Source of the DNA: a bacterium
Lineage (GTDB): Bacteria; Pseudomonadota; Alphaproteobacteria; Rhizobiales; Aestuariivirgaceae
Direction: 5' to 3'
Length of the DNA stretch: 47,585 nt
Assembly: GCA_022842165.1 (NCBI GenBank)
Contig: JALHQC010000029.1
Location: 1-47,585 of the forward strand
Shown here: positions 1 through 9,164 of the stretch, piece after piece
Layout: the number at the start of each line of letters is the position of its first letter
How positions within the stretch are numbered: the stretch's first letter is position 1
Translations under genes and position numbers: made by a program
The notes under the pieces: generated by a model
The model's input: the letters and a program-made list of their open reading frames with translations, nothing else
Database searches by the model: none
Told to the model about the DNA's origin: nothing

Positions 1-773
1 TCCGCCACGATCTGCGGCAGCCGCTTTCCCGTTGCGCGTTCCATGCAGAAGGCGAGCACATCGGTCTCGATCGAGCGGTAGGAAAACCGGTCGCCATGGC
101 GGCATTCCAGCGTCTCGAGACTCAGCACCAGTTCGAACATATGGCGCGGCCAGCGGAAATTGGGGTCGCTCTCGGGCGGCACCGGCTTCCAGCCGGAGGC
201 GACATCGGACTTGCCGATATCGGAATAGGGGTCGGTATAGGTCTCGTCGAAGCGCACCCCGCTCGTCATGTCGAGCGCGTGCTGCAGCATCGCGCCGCGA
301 TAGGCGGTGTCGTTCAGTTCGGGCAGGTAGTCGGTGATCTTGGCACTGACGTCGAGAATGCCACGGCCCACGAGAACGCCCGCCGCGGCGGCCGTCACCG
401 ATTTCGCGACCGATTGCGAGAGATGCAGGCTGCGCCCATCCATGCCGTTGAAGTAGCGCTCGAACTGGATGGCGCCATTGCGGATGACGATGAAACCATC
501 CGTATACGTCTCATCGAGAAGGCCCGCGAGGCTTGTTGTACCGTCATGAGCGGAAAGGACCTCGATGCCATCCAGTTCGCGGTCGTCGCGCGGCAGGATG
601 CGGACCCCGCCCCAGCCGCGCCAGACTTCCGCCGTCGGCAGGATCTGCCGCACGTTCTGGAAGGCCCAACGATTCCACGGCGGGCGGTCCCAGTCCATCT
701 TGGGCGGAATGAGTGACGGCGGAGAACCTTGCATGACCGGAACGCGCGGCTCGGAATTCTTGTAGGACGCCAT
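1..773 (-). CDS. beta-lactamase-family serine hydrolase (3' end cut off)
   Basis: Likely a serine hydrolase of the class C beta-lactamase / 6-aminohexanoate-dimer hydrolase family, acting on amide or ester bonds; the substrate is unknown. The 257 visible residues carry the SxxK nucleophile motif (S121-V-A-K124, in QSVAKS) and a Tyr motif near Y232 (FSYRSIETD), the usual second catalytic element of this family. The gene runs off the left edge, so the C-terminal part and any KTG-like motif cannot be seen. No signal peptide is evident, which suggests a cytoplasmic enzyme. It lies downstream of the polyamine-type binding proteins but behind a strong terminator, so it is probably a separate unit. 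The ATG at 773 is the first plausible start. Confidence 0.8.
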   Translation of the reverse strand, partial: MASYKNSEPRVPVMQGSPPSLIPPKMDWDRPPWNRWAFQNVRQILPTAEVWRGWGGVRILPRDDRELDGIEVLSAHDGTTSLAGLLDETYTDGFIVIRNGAIQFERYFNGMDGRSLHLSQSVAKSVTAAAAGVLVGRGILDVSAKITDYLPELNDTAYRGAMLQHALDMTSGVRFDETYTDPYSDIGKSDVASGWKPVPPESDPNFRWPRHMFELVLSLETLECRHGDRFSYRSIETDVLAFCMERATGKRLPQIVA

Positions 774-791
774 GAGACCTCTTCCTCAAAC

Positions 792-818
792 AAAAAAACC
801 CGGCGGTCTCCCGCCGGG
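792..818 (-). terminator. rho-independent terminator after the distal binding-protein gene
   Basis: A perfect 8-bp GC stem (799-806 with 811-818, loop TCTC) is followed on the minus strand by seven Ts (798-792). It lies 18 bases past the stop of the gene ending at 836 and separates it from the serine hydrolase. It resembles the terminator at 1913-1941. Confidence 0.85.
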
Positions 819-835
819 CCATGGTCGGCAAGCTG

Positions 836-1870
836 TTATTTCATCAGATCGGTCCACACCGCGGTGTAGAGTTCCTGAACATCCGGCGGGCAGGCTATCG
901 AGAAGTCCGTCTTGTCCTTGAGCGAATCCGGGACCGTCAGTTCAGGCGCGCCGATCATGTCGGCCGGCATGTATTTTTCCGAGCCCATGATGCCATTGGC
1001 ATAGCGCGCGAAGCCCGACAGCATGCCGGCATTCTCGGGGTCCATCATGAAGTTGAAGAACAACTTGGCGTTCTCGGCGTTCTTCGCGTCCTTCAGGATG
1101 ACGACCGTATCCTGCCAGATGAAGGTGCCTTCCTTGGGGTAACCGTACTTGAGGTCCGGGTTCTGCAGCCGCTGGCGGAAGGCCGAGCCGTTCCAGTCGG
1201 TGGTCGCCAGGAAGTCGCCTTTCACCATCGGCTCGATGGTCGAATACTCCATCGACACCCATTTGGGCTTGGCGGCCATCAGCACATCGCGCGCCTTCTT
1301 GACGACCTCCTTGTCACCCGTGCACATCTCGCCGCCGACATATTTGACCGCGACATAGATCATGTCGCCCATTTCGGGAACGACGTTGATCTTGCCTGCG
1401 AGTTCCGGCGGCGGATCGAGAACCACTTTCCAGGTATCGATGTCGCCCGTGTAGGCCTTGGTGTTGACGACGACGCCGAAGGTGCCCCATTGCCACGGAA
1501 TCGAATAGCGGCGGCCCGGATCGAAGGGCACGTCCACAAACCGCGGGTCCATGTTCTTGAAGTTTTCCATCTGGTCGGGCCGCGCTTCGAGGACGAGGCC
1601 TTCGCTGATCCACACCGGCAGGAAATTGCCCGATGGCACGGCGATATCGTAGCCATGGCCGCCGGCCCTGATCTTCGCTAGGGCCGTGTCGTTCGAGTCG
1701 TAGTCGGTGATCGTCACCTTGACGTCGTACTGCGCCTCGAACTTCTTGATCATCTCGGGGCTGGTGTAGTTGCCCCAGTTGTAGATGTTGAGTTCGCCCG
1801 CCGCCCATGACGCGCTCGCCGAAATCAGCATGGCGCCTGCCGCGGCAAGGCCGGCAATACCGAGTTTCAT
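836..1870 (-). CDS. polyamine-type ABC transporter substrate-binding protein (copy A)
   Basis: A periplasmic solute-binding protein of the PotD/PotF family, 344 aa, expected to capture a polyamine or related cationic amine. Residues 1-23 form a signal peptide (cleavage near SASWA-A). Family landmarks follow: NWGNYTSP near 31, VPSG, a WNGSAF block, and IWQD, which matches the Trp-Asp pair that binds the amino group in PotD. The Thr-Glu after the first Trp of PotD is Gly-Asn here, and the C-terminal Gln ligand is not obvious, so the ligand may not be classical spermidine. A GGGAGAA ribosome site precedes the ATG. It is a tandem paralogue of the gene at 1953-2987 and sits behind that gene's terminator, so it may be expressed separately. 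Confidence 0.9.
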   Translation of the reverse strand: MKLGIAGLAAAGAMLISASASWAAGELNIYNWGNYTSPEMIKKFEAQYDVKVTITDYDSNDTALAKIRAGGHGYDIAVPSGNFLPVWISEGLVLEARPDQMENFKNMDPRFVDVPFDPGRRYSIPWQWGTFGVVVNTKAYTGDIDTWKVVLDPPPELAGKINVVPEMGDMIYVAVKYVGGEMCTGDKEVVKKARDVLMAAKPKWVSMEYSTIEPMVKGDFLATTDWNGSAFRQRLQNPDLKYGYPKEGTFIWQDTVVILKDAKNAENAKLFFNFMMDPENAGMLSGFARYANGIMGSEKYMPADMIGAPELTVPDSLKDKTDFSIACPPDVQELYTAVWTDLMK

Positions 1871-1912
1871 ATCATTCTCCCTGAAGGCCCTAGGCTCTGT
1901 TTTTAAGAATTG

Positions 1913-1941
1913 AAAAACCCCGGCGGTCTGTTCCGCCGGGG
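1913..1941 (-). terminator. rho-independent terminator between the two binding-protein genes
   Basis: A perfect 9-bp stem (1918-1926 with 1933-1941, loop TCTGTT) is followed on the minus strand by five Ts. It lies 11 bases past the stop of the upstream paralogue and could attenuate transcription into copy A. Core sequence and placement mirror the terminator at 792-818. Confidence 0.85.
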
Positions 1942-1952
1942 CCGCGATGCGC

Positions 1953-2987
1953 TTACTTCTGAAGTTCGGTCCAGATCTTCGTATAGATCTCGTTCACCTC
2001 AGGCGGGCAGGTCTGGTTGATGTGGCCCACCGCAACCAGTTCCGGCGGCACCACGATTTCCGGCGCGTCCTTCATGTCAGGCGGCATGAAGGCGTCTGAA
2101 CCCTTGATGCCGTTGGCATAGCGCGCGAAGGCCGAGATCATCGCGGCGTTTTCCGGGTCCATGATGAAGTTCTGGAACAGCTTGGCGTTCTCGACGTTCT
2201 TGGCGTCCTTCAGCACCATCACGTTATCCATCCAGACGACGAAGCCCTCCTTCGGATAGCCATAGGTGGTGTTGGGGTTCTGGAGGCGGGCGCGGAAGGT
2301 CGATCCGTTCCAGTTCACGCCGCCCGAGAAATCGCCCTTGGAGATCTTCTCGACGGAACCATAATCCATCGACAGCCACTTCGGCTTCGCCTCGAGCAGC
2401 TTGTCACGCACCTTCTTGAGGATGTTCATGTCGGCTTCGCAGGTCTTGCCGCCCATGTAGTAGATCGCCAGCTGCATCACGTCGGCCATTTCCGGCACGA
2501 CGTTGATCTTGCCGACGAGTTCAGGCGGCGGATCGAGCCAGATGGCAGACGTGTTCACGTCGCCCGAATAGATGTTCTTCAGCGCATAGGTGCCGGTGGT
2601 GCCCCACTGCCACGGCACCGAATACTTGCGGCCCGGATCGAAGGGAACGTCGACCCACTTGGGGTCCATGTGCTTGAAGTTCTCCATCTGGTCGGGCCGC
2701 GTCTCGAGGACGAGGCCTTCGTTGATCCAGATCGGCACCACGCTGCCCGACGGCACCACGATGTCGAAGCCATGGCCGCCGGCGCGCACCTTGGCGAGGG
2801 CAGTGTCGTTCGAATCATAGTCGGTGACCGTCACCTTGACGTCGTACTTCGCCTCGAACTTCTTGATCATCTCCGGGCTGGTGTAGTCGCCCCAGTTGAA
2901 GATCTGCAATTCCCCGGCGGCGAGTGCCGGGGCCGCCATCGCCATCATCATCGCGCCGGCGGCTGCGCCTTTCAAAATCCAGTTCAT
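1953..2987 (-). CDS. polyamine-type ABC transporter substrate-binding protein (copy B)
   Basis: Second PotD/PotF-family periplasmic binding protein, also 344 aa. It has a signal peptide (cleavage near APALA-A) and the family blocks [19 protein letters not shown] and VWMD. Long blocks are shared with copy A, for example [12 protein letters not shown], so the two arose by tandem duplication. I chose the ATG at 2987 because AGGGAGAG lies about six bases upstream; the longer TTG-start reading from 3011 would put that ribosome site inside the gene. It directly follows the ATPase and both permeases on the same strand and is the operon's own binding protein. Differences near the ligand pocket (Asn to Asp, Gln to Met) suggest the copies may favour different ligands. 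Confidence 0.9.
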   Translation of the reverse strand: MNWILKGAAAGAMMMAMAAPALAAGELQIFNWGDYTSPEMIKKFEAKYDVKVTVTDYDSNDTALAKVRAGGHGFDIVVPSGSVVPIWINEGLVLETRPDQMENFKHMDPKWVDVPFDPGRKYSVPWQWGTTGTYALKNIYSGDVNTSAIWLDPPPELVGKINVVPEMADVMQLAIYYMGGKTCEADMNILKKVRDKLLEAKPKWLSMDYGSVEKISKGDFSGGVNWNGSTFRARLQNPNTTYGYPKEGFVVWMDNVMVLKDAKNVENAKLFQNFIMDPENAAMISAFARYANGIKGSDAFMPPDMKDAPEIVVPPELVAVGHINQTCPPEVNEIYTKIWTELQK

Positions 2988-3017
2988 GTTTACTCTCCCT
3001 TTGGTTTTCAATCGGTC

Positions 3018-3824
3018 CTAGCTCTTCCGCCTGTTGAGGAAGAAGAACAGCGTCACGATCAGGACCGACAGCAGGAAAAAGGCGGTCGAGATCGCATTGA
3101 TTTCCGGCGTGATCTGGCGCCGCAACTGACCCAGCATATAGGTCGGCAGCGTATCCTGTCCCGCGGATTTCACAAATTCGGTGATGACCACGTCATCGAG
3201 CGAGATGACGAAGGCCAGCATGAAGCCCGCGATGATGCCCGGCCAGAGGAGCGGCAGCGTCACGTAGCGGAAGGCGTTCCAGGGCGTGGCATAGAGGTCG
3301 GCGGCGGCACGCTCCAGCGTCAGGTCCATGCTTTCGAGCCGCGCCCGCACCGGAAGATAGGCAAACGGAATGCAGAAGGCGGAATGCGCCGCCAGCAGGT
3401 AGCCAAGGCCCGTATAGCCGGTCGCCACCTTGATCGAGGCGAAGGTGATGAGCAGCGCCACCGCGGTGACGATCTCCGGCACCATGAGCGGCGCATTGAT
3501 CGCGGCATAGACCGCCGTCGTGCCCCTGAACGGCTTTTTCCGCGTCGTGGCGAGTGCTGCCATGGTGGCGGCGACAGTCGCGACCGTCGCCGCGACGGTG
3601 GCGATCAGCAGCGAGCGGAGCGAAACTTCCTTGATCTGCTCGTTGTTCCAGGCCGCCTCGTACCAGCGCCAGGAGAACCCCTCCCAGATCGCCACCGACG
3701 TGCCGGCGTTGAACGAGTAGAAGATGAGCGTGGCGATCGGCGCATAGAGCCACAGGAAGCAGAAGGCGGCGATGAGCGTGAAGCCGGTCTGCCGGCGGAT
3801 GGAAAACCTGCCGGCATTAGCCAT
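3018..3824 (-). CDS. polyamine-type ABC transporter permease (PotC/PotI-like)
   Basis: Inner-membrane permease of the binding-protein-dependent family, 268 aa, the second subunit of a polyamine-type importer. Several hydrophobic helices are visible, starting with FTLIAAFCFLWLYAPIATL. The cytoplasmic EAA-type loop that contacts the ATPase reads ERAAADLYATPWNAF, followed by LPLLWPG. The ATG at 3824 overlaps the end of the preceding permease gene by eight bases, which fits translational coupling; the longer reading from 3857 would overlap further without gain. The gene for binding protein B follows 30 bases on. Confidence 0.9.
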   Translation of the reverse strand: MANAGRFSIRRQTGFTLIAAFCFLWLYAPIATLIFYSFNAGTSVAIWEGFSWRWYEAAWNNEQIKEVSLRSLLIATVAATVATVAATMAALATTRKKPFRGTTAVYAAINAPLMVPEIVTAVALLITFASIKVATGYTGLGYLLAAHSAFCIPFAYLPVRARLESMDLTLERAAADLYATPWNAFRYVTLPLLWPGIIAGFMLAFVISLDDVVITEFVKSAGQDTLPTYMLGQLRRQITPEINAISTAFFLLSVLIVTLFFFLNRRKS

Positions 3825-4740
3825 GGCTGCCCGTCCCCTTCGAGGCCTGGCGCACATAGACCAGCATGGCGACCATGACGATGGCCATCAGCGTGATCGA
3901 CAGCGCCGCCCCCAGCGGCCAGTTGCGGCCTTGTCCGAACTGCAGTTCGATCAGGTTGCCGAGCATCATGTTCTTGCCGCCGCCCAGCACGCGCGGCGTG
4001 ACATAGGCGCCGAGTGCCGGAATGAAGACGAGGATCGACCCCGCGATGACGCCTGGCTTCACCAGCGGAATGATGACCCGCCACAGAACCCTCAGCCGCG
4101 TGGCGTAGAGATCGTAAGCCGCCTCGACCAGCCTGAAATCGAGCTTCTCCATCGAGGCGTAAAGCGGCAGCACCATGAGCGGCAGGTAGACGTAAAGCAT
4201 GCCCAGCATGATGGCCGTATCGGTGTACAGGATCTGCAGCGGCGCATCGATGATGCCGATCTTGATCAGCACCGTGTTGAGAATGCCCTCGTTGCGGATC
4301 ACCTCCATCATCGCGAAGGTGCGGATCAGGAGGTTGGTCCAGAACGGGATGGTGATGAGGAACAGCCAGATGTCGCGCGTGCCCTCGGGCCGCGTGGCGA
4401 TGAAATAGGCGGTCGGAAAACCGAAGATCAGCGCCAGCAGCGTTGTCAGGAAGGACAGCCATACCGAGCGCCACAGGATGGTGAGATGCGCATCCGCCAG
4501 CGACACCGTGTCATCGAAGATGTCGCGCTGGAAGAACACGCTGAACCAGCCTTCGGTCGACCATTGCCACAGCTTCACGTCGCCATAGTCGCCCTTCACC
4601 ATGAAGGAGTAGAGCAGCACGACCAGCAGCGGGCCGAGCGCCGCGGCGAAGATGATGAGCAGCGCTGGCAGCGACAAGAGCCAGCGGTCGCGCACGTCCT
4701 TGCGCTCCGAGGCTTCCAGGAATTCCTTTGCGCTGGCCAT
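3817..4740 (-). CDS. polyamine-type ABC transporter permease (PotB/PotH-like)
   Basis: Inner-membrane permease, 307 aa, pairing with the product of the next gene to form the channel of a PotABCD-type importer. After a short cytoplasmic N-terminus there is a first helix (LLSLPALLIIFAAALGPLLVV), then more helices. The EAA loop reads EAAYDLYATRLRVLW followed by IPLVKPG; the usual Gly of that motif is Ala. The gene starts two bases after the ATPase stop codon and overlaps the next permease, so the four genes form one operon in the order ATPase, permease, permease, binding protein. Confidence 0.92.
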   Translation of the reverse strand: MASAKEFLEASERKDVRDRWLLSLPALLIIFAAALGPLLVVLLYSFMVKGDYGDVKLWQWSTEGWFSVFFQRDIFDDTVSLADAHLTILWRSVWLSFLTTLLALIFGFPTAYFIATRPEGTRDIWLFLITIPFWTNLLIRTFAMMEVIRNEGILNTVLIKIGIIDAPLQILYTDTAIMLGMLYVYLPLMVLPLYASMEKLDFRLVEAAYDLYATRLRVLWRVIIPLVKPGVIAGSILVFIPALGAYVTPRVLGGGKNMMLGNLIELQFGQGRNWPLGAALSITLMAIVMVAMLVYVRQASKGTGSHG

Positions 4741-4742
4741 GG

Positions 4743-5840
4743 TCAGTCCTTCAGCACTTGCGCGGCATGATCTTCGAGCATGACGCCCACCGCCTCGCCC
4801 ACCGCATGGCCAACCCCGCCGCCGCGGCTGTTCTGCTGGCGGATCATGAAGGAGGCCCCGCCGTCGAGCATGATGTGATAATGCGTGTCGGTTCCGAAAT
4901 AGACGATGTTCTCGAGCTTGCCCGAAAGATCGGCCTTCTTGCCGGGCGCCGTGAGGCCGGCATGTTCGGGGCGCACCACCACCGTCACCCGGTTCTTGCC
5001 GCTGAAGCCCTCGGGCAGCCCGGCGCTGATGACGGCGCCGCTGGCGAGCTTCACCTTGGCCTCGCTTCCGGCCGTCCCGGCGATCTCGCCTTCGAGGAAA
5101 TTCGTGTCGCCGATGAAATTGGCGACGAAGCGTTCCGACGGCCGGTCATAGATGTCGCGGGGGCTGCCGATCTGCAGGATCTTGCCCTTCGACATCACCG
5201 CGATCCGGTCCGACATGGTGAGCGCTTCTTCCTGGTCATGCGTCACGAAGATGAAGGTGATGCCGGTCTCGTGCTGCAGCCGCTTCAATTCGATCTGCAT
5301 GTCCTTCCGGAGCTTGTAGTCAAGCGCCGACAAAGGCTCGTCGAGCAGCAGCACCTTGGGCGCCGGCGCCAGCGCCCGGGCCAGCGCCACGCGCTGCTGC
5401 TGGCCGCCCGAAATCTGGCTGGTCTTGCGGTTGCGCAATTCCTCCATGCGGACGAGCTTCAGCATCTCGTTCACGCGCGCCTCGATCTCGGCCTTGGGCC
5501 TCCCCAGCATCTCGAGGCCGAAGCCGATGTTCTGGCCAACCGTCATGTGCGGGAACAGCGCATAGCTCTGGAACACCGTGTTGACCGGCCGCCTGAACGG
5601 CGGCAGCGGCGCGATGTCCTGCCCGTGCAGCAGGATTTCGCCTTCCGTCGGGAAATCGAAGCCGGCGATCAGCCGCAGCAGCGTGGTCTTTCCGCAGCCC
5701 GAAGGCCCCAGCAATGTGAAGAACTCGTTTTCGCGGATGCTGACGAACACATTGTCGAGTGCCTTGACGGCATCCTGACCCGCACCCTGAAATACTTTCG
5801 TAACGCCTCGCGCCTCGATGGCGGACTGGCCTGCTGCCAA
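4743..5840 (-). CDS. polyamine-type ABC transporter ATPase (PotA-like)
   Basis: ATP-binding subunit of the importer, 365 aa, the usual length for PotA proteins with a C-terminal TOBE domain. Visible motifs are Walker A (GPSGCGKTT), a Q-loop ([10 protein letters not shown]), the signature (SGGQQQR), Walker B (VLLLDEP) and an H-loop (FVTHD). Residues after about 240 form the regulatory TOBE part. The best start is the TTG at 5840, preceded by a GGGGAGGGG ribosome site about seven bases away; no ATG lies close by. It is the first gene of the operon. Which polyamine is carried cannot be decided, but the amine-metabolising neighbours support an amine. Confidence 0.9.
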   Translation of the reverse strand: MAAGQSAIEARGVTKVFQGAGQDAVKALDNVFVSIRENEFFTLLGPSGCGKTTLLRLIAGFDFPTEGEILLHGQDIAPLPPFRRPVNTVFQSYALFPHMTVGQNIGFGLEMLGRPKAEIEARVNEMLKLVRMEELRNRKTSQISGGQQQRVALARALAPAPKVLLLDEPLSALDYKLRKDMQIELKRLQHETGITFIFVTHDQEEALTMSDRIAVMSKGKILQIGSPRDIYDRPSERFVANFIGDTNFLEGEIAGTAGSEAKVKLASGAVISAGLPEGFSGKNRVTVVVRPEHAGLTAPGKKADLSGKLENIVYFGTDTHYHIMLDGGASFMIRQQNSRGGGVGHAVGEAVGVMLEDHAAQVLKD

Positions 5841-5956
5841 GATGTACCCCTCCCCCGCGCTTTTTGAATTCCGGCGGTTGCTGGGCCTATCCTATGCCGA
5901 GATCATGGGGCTTGCCAATGGGTTCGACTGCATCGATTCAAGGCAGCCCGTGCCAG

Positions 5957-5983
5957 AAATAAAGGCCGGATCGCTCCGGCCTT
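5957..5983 (-). terminator. probable terminator after the dehydrogenase gene
   Basis: A perfect 9-bp stem (5962-5970 with 5975-5983, loop TCGC) is followed on the minus strand by a TTTATTT-like tract. It lies 36 bases beyond the stop of the gene at 6019 and precedes the polyamine operon, which would then need its own promoter within 5841-5956. Confidence 0.7.
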
Positions 5984-6018
5984 CCGCAGTCTGCATTCAC
6001 GTCAAATCCGCCGGGCGG

Positions 6019-6762
6019 TCACAGCGACCAGCCGCCGTCGATCACGAAGGTCTGGCCTGTCACGAAGGCCGATTCGTCGCTGGCGAGATAGACGACCAGC
6101 ATGCCGATCTCGTCGGCCCGCGCCATGCGCCCCATCGGCTGGCGCGAGATGAAGGCAGCTTTCGCGCCCTCGAAATCTCCCGTCGCCTTGAGGCGGTCCA
6201 TGAGCGACGGGCTGTCGACCGTGCCGGGGCAGATCGCATTCACGCGAATGCCTTTCGAGGTGTAGTCGGCGGCCAGCGCCTTGGTCATGCCGATCACCGC
6301 AGCCTTGGTCGCGCCATAGGCGAAGCGGTTGGGAACGCCTTTGATGGACGATGCGGCGGACGCCATGTTGATGATGGTGCCCTTGCTGCGGGCCAGCCAG
6401 CCCGGCATGAAGGCCTTGATCATGTGGAAATGCGCTTTGACGTTGAGGTCGAAGGAGAAGTCCCACGCCTTGTCGTCGGTTTCCATGATGGTGCCGGCGT
6501 GAACGAAGCCCGAGCAGTTGAACAGGATGTCGGGCGTGCCGACGCGCTTCTGCGCCGCATCGATCTCGTCCTGTTTCAGCACGTTCAGCGTGAAGGTCTC
6601 GATGCCGGCCTGTTCGGCGGCAAGCGAGGCGAGCGCCTCGGCATTGATGTCGGTCGCCCACACCTTCGCACCCTCTTTCGCGAGGCAGATGGCAGACGCC
6701 CGGCCGATGCCCTGGCCCGCCGAGGTGACGATTGCGGTTTTCCCTGCAAGCCTTCCGGCCAT
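6019..6762 (-). CDS. short-chain dehydrogenase/reductase, BDH2 (DHRS6)-like
   Basis: NAD(P)-dependent oxidoreductase of the classical SDR family, 247 aa. It shows the cofactor glycine motif (TSAGQGIG), the structural NAG-equivalent (NCSG), a Ser region (INMASAASS) and the YGATK catalytic pair. From memory it aligns end to end with human BDH2/DHRS6, including FNCSGFVHAGT, PGTVDSPSL and the terminal IDGGWSL. Bacterial relatives include 3-hydroxybutyrate and 2-keto-3-deoxy-sugar-acid dehydrogenases, so the substrate is a hydroxy acid or similar but is not fixed. The ATG at 6762 has GGAGAG eight bases upstream; the longer reading to 6831 has no support. It is divergent from the amidase, with 80 bases between them. 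Confidence 0.85.
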   Translation of the reverse strand: MAGRLAGKTAIVTSAGQGIGRASAICLAKEGAKVWATDINAEALASLAAEQAGIETFTLNVLKQDEIDAAQKRVGTPDILFNCSGFVHAGTIMETDDKAWDFSFDLNVKAHFHMIKAFMPGWLARSKGTIINMASAASSIKGVPNRFAYGATKAAVIGMTKALAADYTSKGIRVNAICPGTVDSPSLMDRLKATGDFEGAKAAFISRQPMGRMARADEIGMLVVYLASDESAFVTGQTFVIDGGWSL

Positions 6763-6842
6763 GGACTTCTCTCCGTGATCCTGTTCAAACTGGTGGCAGA
6801 TGACTAGCCTTAGAACCCGAGACTTGTCCATGAGTAACAGCC

Positions 6843-8279
6843 ATGAGCACTGAGGATATCTGCTATCTCACCGCCACCGGGGCCCTGAAGCTCTTCAAGG
6901 CCAGGAAGCTCAGCCCGGTGGAACTGATGGCCGCCCTGATCAAGCGTGCGGACAAGGTCAATCCGGCGGTCAACTGCTTTGCCGATTGCTATTTCGACGA
7001 GGCCATGGCGCAGGCGAAAGCTTCCGAGGCCCGCTACATGAAGCGCGGCGCCAGGACGGCCCCGCTCGACGGCATCCCGCTTGCGGTGAAGGACGCCCAG
7101 CGGGTGGCGGGAAAGCGCACCACGCAAGGCTCACTGATCTTCAAGGATGCGGTCGACACCCATTCCGACCCGATGATCGAGCGCCTCCAGAATGCCGGCG
7201 CCATCATCTTCGCGCGCACCACGACGCCGGAATTCTGCCTCTCCGGCATCACGGCGTCGCGCATCTGGGGCCTCACCCGCAATCCGTGGAACACCGACTG
7301 GGGTCCGGGCGGCTCGTCGGGCGGTTCGGGCGCGGCATTGGCCGCGGGGCTGACGACGCTGGCGACCGGCACCGACATCGGCGGCTCGATCCGCATTCCG
7401 GCGTCTGCCTGCGGCGTCATCGGCTTCAAGCCGCCGCACGGGCGAAACCCCGATGGCCCGCCCGCCAATTTCGACCGCTTCAACCATTGCGGCCCGATGA
7501 CGCGCTCGGTCGCCGATGCTGCGCTGATGCAGAACATCACGTCGGGCCCGCATCCGCTCGATCATGATTCGATCCGGACGAAAGTGAAGCTGCCGCTCGA
7601 TCCCGCCGCCATCCGGGGCATGAAGATCGCCTGGTCCGTCGACCTCGGCTACGTGCCGGTCGAGGACGATGTGCGCCAGAACATGATGGACGCGCTCGAC
7701 GTCTTCCGCCGCCTCGGCGCGAAACTCGAAGAAGTCGACCTCGGCTGGAACGGCGATGTCGAGAGGAACGGCATGCACTGGTACAACACCATGCATTTCG
7801 GCCGCCAGACCGTGTGGCAGCAGCGCGACAACGCCGACCTGATGACAGACTACGCCATCAAGTTTGCCGAGATGGTGAAGAAGAACACATCGATCGACGA
7901 TGTTCACAAGACCTGGGAACAGATCCACCGCATGTACCAGACGCTGGGACCCGTGCTCGCCTCCCACGATGTCTTCATCTGCCCCACCAACAACGCCCCT
8001 GCGGTGAAAGCCGATCACGATCCCTGGGACCAGAACTTCACGGTGATGGGAAAGCGGGTGGACCCCGAATACGGATGGGTGATGACCCACCAGTTCAACA
8101 TGCTGCACAATTGCCCGGTGATGTCGGTGCCATCGGGCCATGCCGTGTCGGGCGTGCCGACCGGCATCCAGATCATCGGCCGCACCTGGGACGACGCCCG
8201 AGTCTTCAAGGCGGCTCTCGCCTATGAGAAGGCGGTCGGCGGCTGGTACGGGGCCAAGGGCAAACGCCCGGTGTTTTAG
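6843..8279 (+). CDS. amidase-signature-family hydrolase
   Basis: Cytoplasmic amidase, 478 aa, of the amidase signature family, hydrolysing a carboxamide to acid and ammonia or amine. The Ser-cisSer-Lys triad is complete: K83 (LAVKD), S158 (GGSSGGS) and S182 (DIGGSIR). The spacing of 75 and 24 residues equals that in fatty acid amide hydrolase. GatB and GatC partner genes are absent, so this is a stand-alone amidase rather than the tRNA amidotransferase subunit. Its 3' end overlaps the convergent AguB-like gene by four bases. The substrate is unknown; neighbouring amine and carbamoyl enzymes suggest a nitrogen-scavenging role. Confidence 0.9.
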   Translation: MSTEDICYLTATGALKLFKARKLSPVELMAALIKRADKVNPAVNCFADCYFDEAMAQAKASEARYMKRGARTAPLDGIPLAVKDAQRVAGKRTTQGSLIFKDAVDTHSDPMIERLQNAGAIIFARTTTPEFCLSGITASRIWGLTRNPWNTDWGPGGSSGGSGAALAAGLTTLATGTDIGGSIRIPASACGVIGFKPPHGRNPDGPPANFDRFNHCGPMTRSVADAALMQNITSGPHPLDHDSIRTKVKLPLDPAAIRGMKIAWSVDLGYVPVEDDVRQNMMDALDVFRRLGAKLEEVDLGWNGDVERNGMHWYNTMHFGRQTVWQQRDNADLMTDYAIKFAEMVKKNTSIDDVHKTWEQIHRMYQTLGPVLASHDVFICPTNNAPAVKADHDPWDQNFTVMGKRVDPEYGWVMTHQFNMLHNCPVMSVPSGHAVSGVPTGIQIIGRTWDDARVFKAALAYEKAVGGWYGAKGKRPVF

Positions 8280-9163
8280 ACTGCCGCACTCCTCATCTTG
8301 CCGTCGGTCGTCATCAGCGCGCCGTAAAGTTCGGGCCTGCGGTCGCGGAACACGCCCCACATGCGGCGCGTCTCGGCGATGGCGTCGAGATCGAACGCCT
8401 GCAGCCGGAAACCTACTTCCGTGCGGTCCATCTCCTGCACCTTCTCGCCGAACGGGTCGGAGATGAAGGAGCGGCCATAGAAGGTGTCGGACCAGCCGCG
8501 CGGCGCATGTTCCGTGCCCACCCGGTTCGACGCCAGCACCGGCATGATGTTCGCCGCCGCATGGCCGCGCATCACGTTCTGCCAATGGGTGGAGGAGTCA
8601 TAATCAGGTGCCGTCGGCTCCGATCCGATAGCCGTGGGGTAAAGCAGCATTTCCGCCCCCATCAGCGCCATGGCCCGCGCGCATTCCGGAAACCACTGGT
8701 CCCAGCAGATGCCGAGCCCGATCCTGCCGGCAGCCGTTTCCCACACCTTGAAGCCCGTATCGCCCGGCGTGAAATAGAACTTCTCCTGATAGCCGGGATT
8801 ATCCGGAATATGGCTCTTGCGGTAGATGCCCAGTTGCCGCCCATCGGCATCGACGATCACGGTGGTGTTGTATTGCGTGTTGCCAGCGCGCTCGAACACG
8901 CTGACCGGCAGCACCACGCCAAGCTCCTTGGCCAGCGCGGCGAAGCGCTTCACCGTCGGGTGGCGGTCCAGTTCGGAAGCCCGGCCCAGAAATTCATTAT
9001 GCTGCTCGATACAGAAATAATCGCCGTCGAACAATTCCTGCAGCAGCACCAGCCTGGCGCCCTTCGCTGCAGCCTCGCGCACCAGCCGCTCGCCCTTGTC
9101 GCAATTCTTCGCCCAGTCGTTTTCGGATGCCATCTGCGTGATGGCGACACTGACGTTCCGCAT
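8276..9163 (-). CDS. aguB: N-carbamoylputrescine amidase (AguB-like, nitrilase superfamily)
   Basis: Predicted to hydrolyse N-carbamoylputrescine to putrescine, CO2 and ammonia, the last step of the agmatine route to putrescine. The Glu-Lys-Cys triad of the nitrilase superfamily is visible: E43 (LQELF), K116 (YRKSHIPD) and C153 (GICWDQWFPE). The blocks GYQEKFYFTPGDTGFKVW, MALMGAE and FRDRRPELY are typical of AguB. Length (295 aa) is normal. The start codon lies one base after the stop of the amine dehydrogenase gene, so the two are co-transcribed. No agmatine deiminase gene is visible here. Another carbamoyl amide is possible. Confidence 0.85.
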   Translation of the reverse strand: MRNVSVAITQMASENDWAKNCDKGERLVREAAAKGARLVLLQELFDGDYFCIEQHNEFLGRASELDRHPTVKRFAALAKELGVVLPVSVFERAGNTQYNTTVIVDADGRQLGIYRKSHIPDNPGYQEKFYFTPGDTGFKVWETAAGRIGLGICWDQWFPECARAMALMGAEMLLYPTAIGSEPTAPDYDSSTHWQNVMRGHAAANIMPVLASNRVGTEHAPRGWSDTFYGRSFISDPFGEKVQEMDRTEVGFRLQAFDLDAIAETRRMWGVFRDRRPELYGALMTTDGKMRSAAV

Positions 9164-9164
9164 C

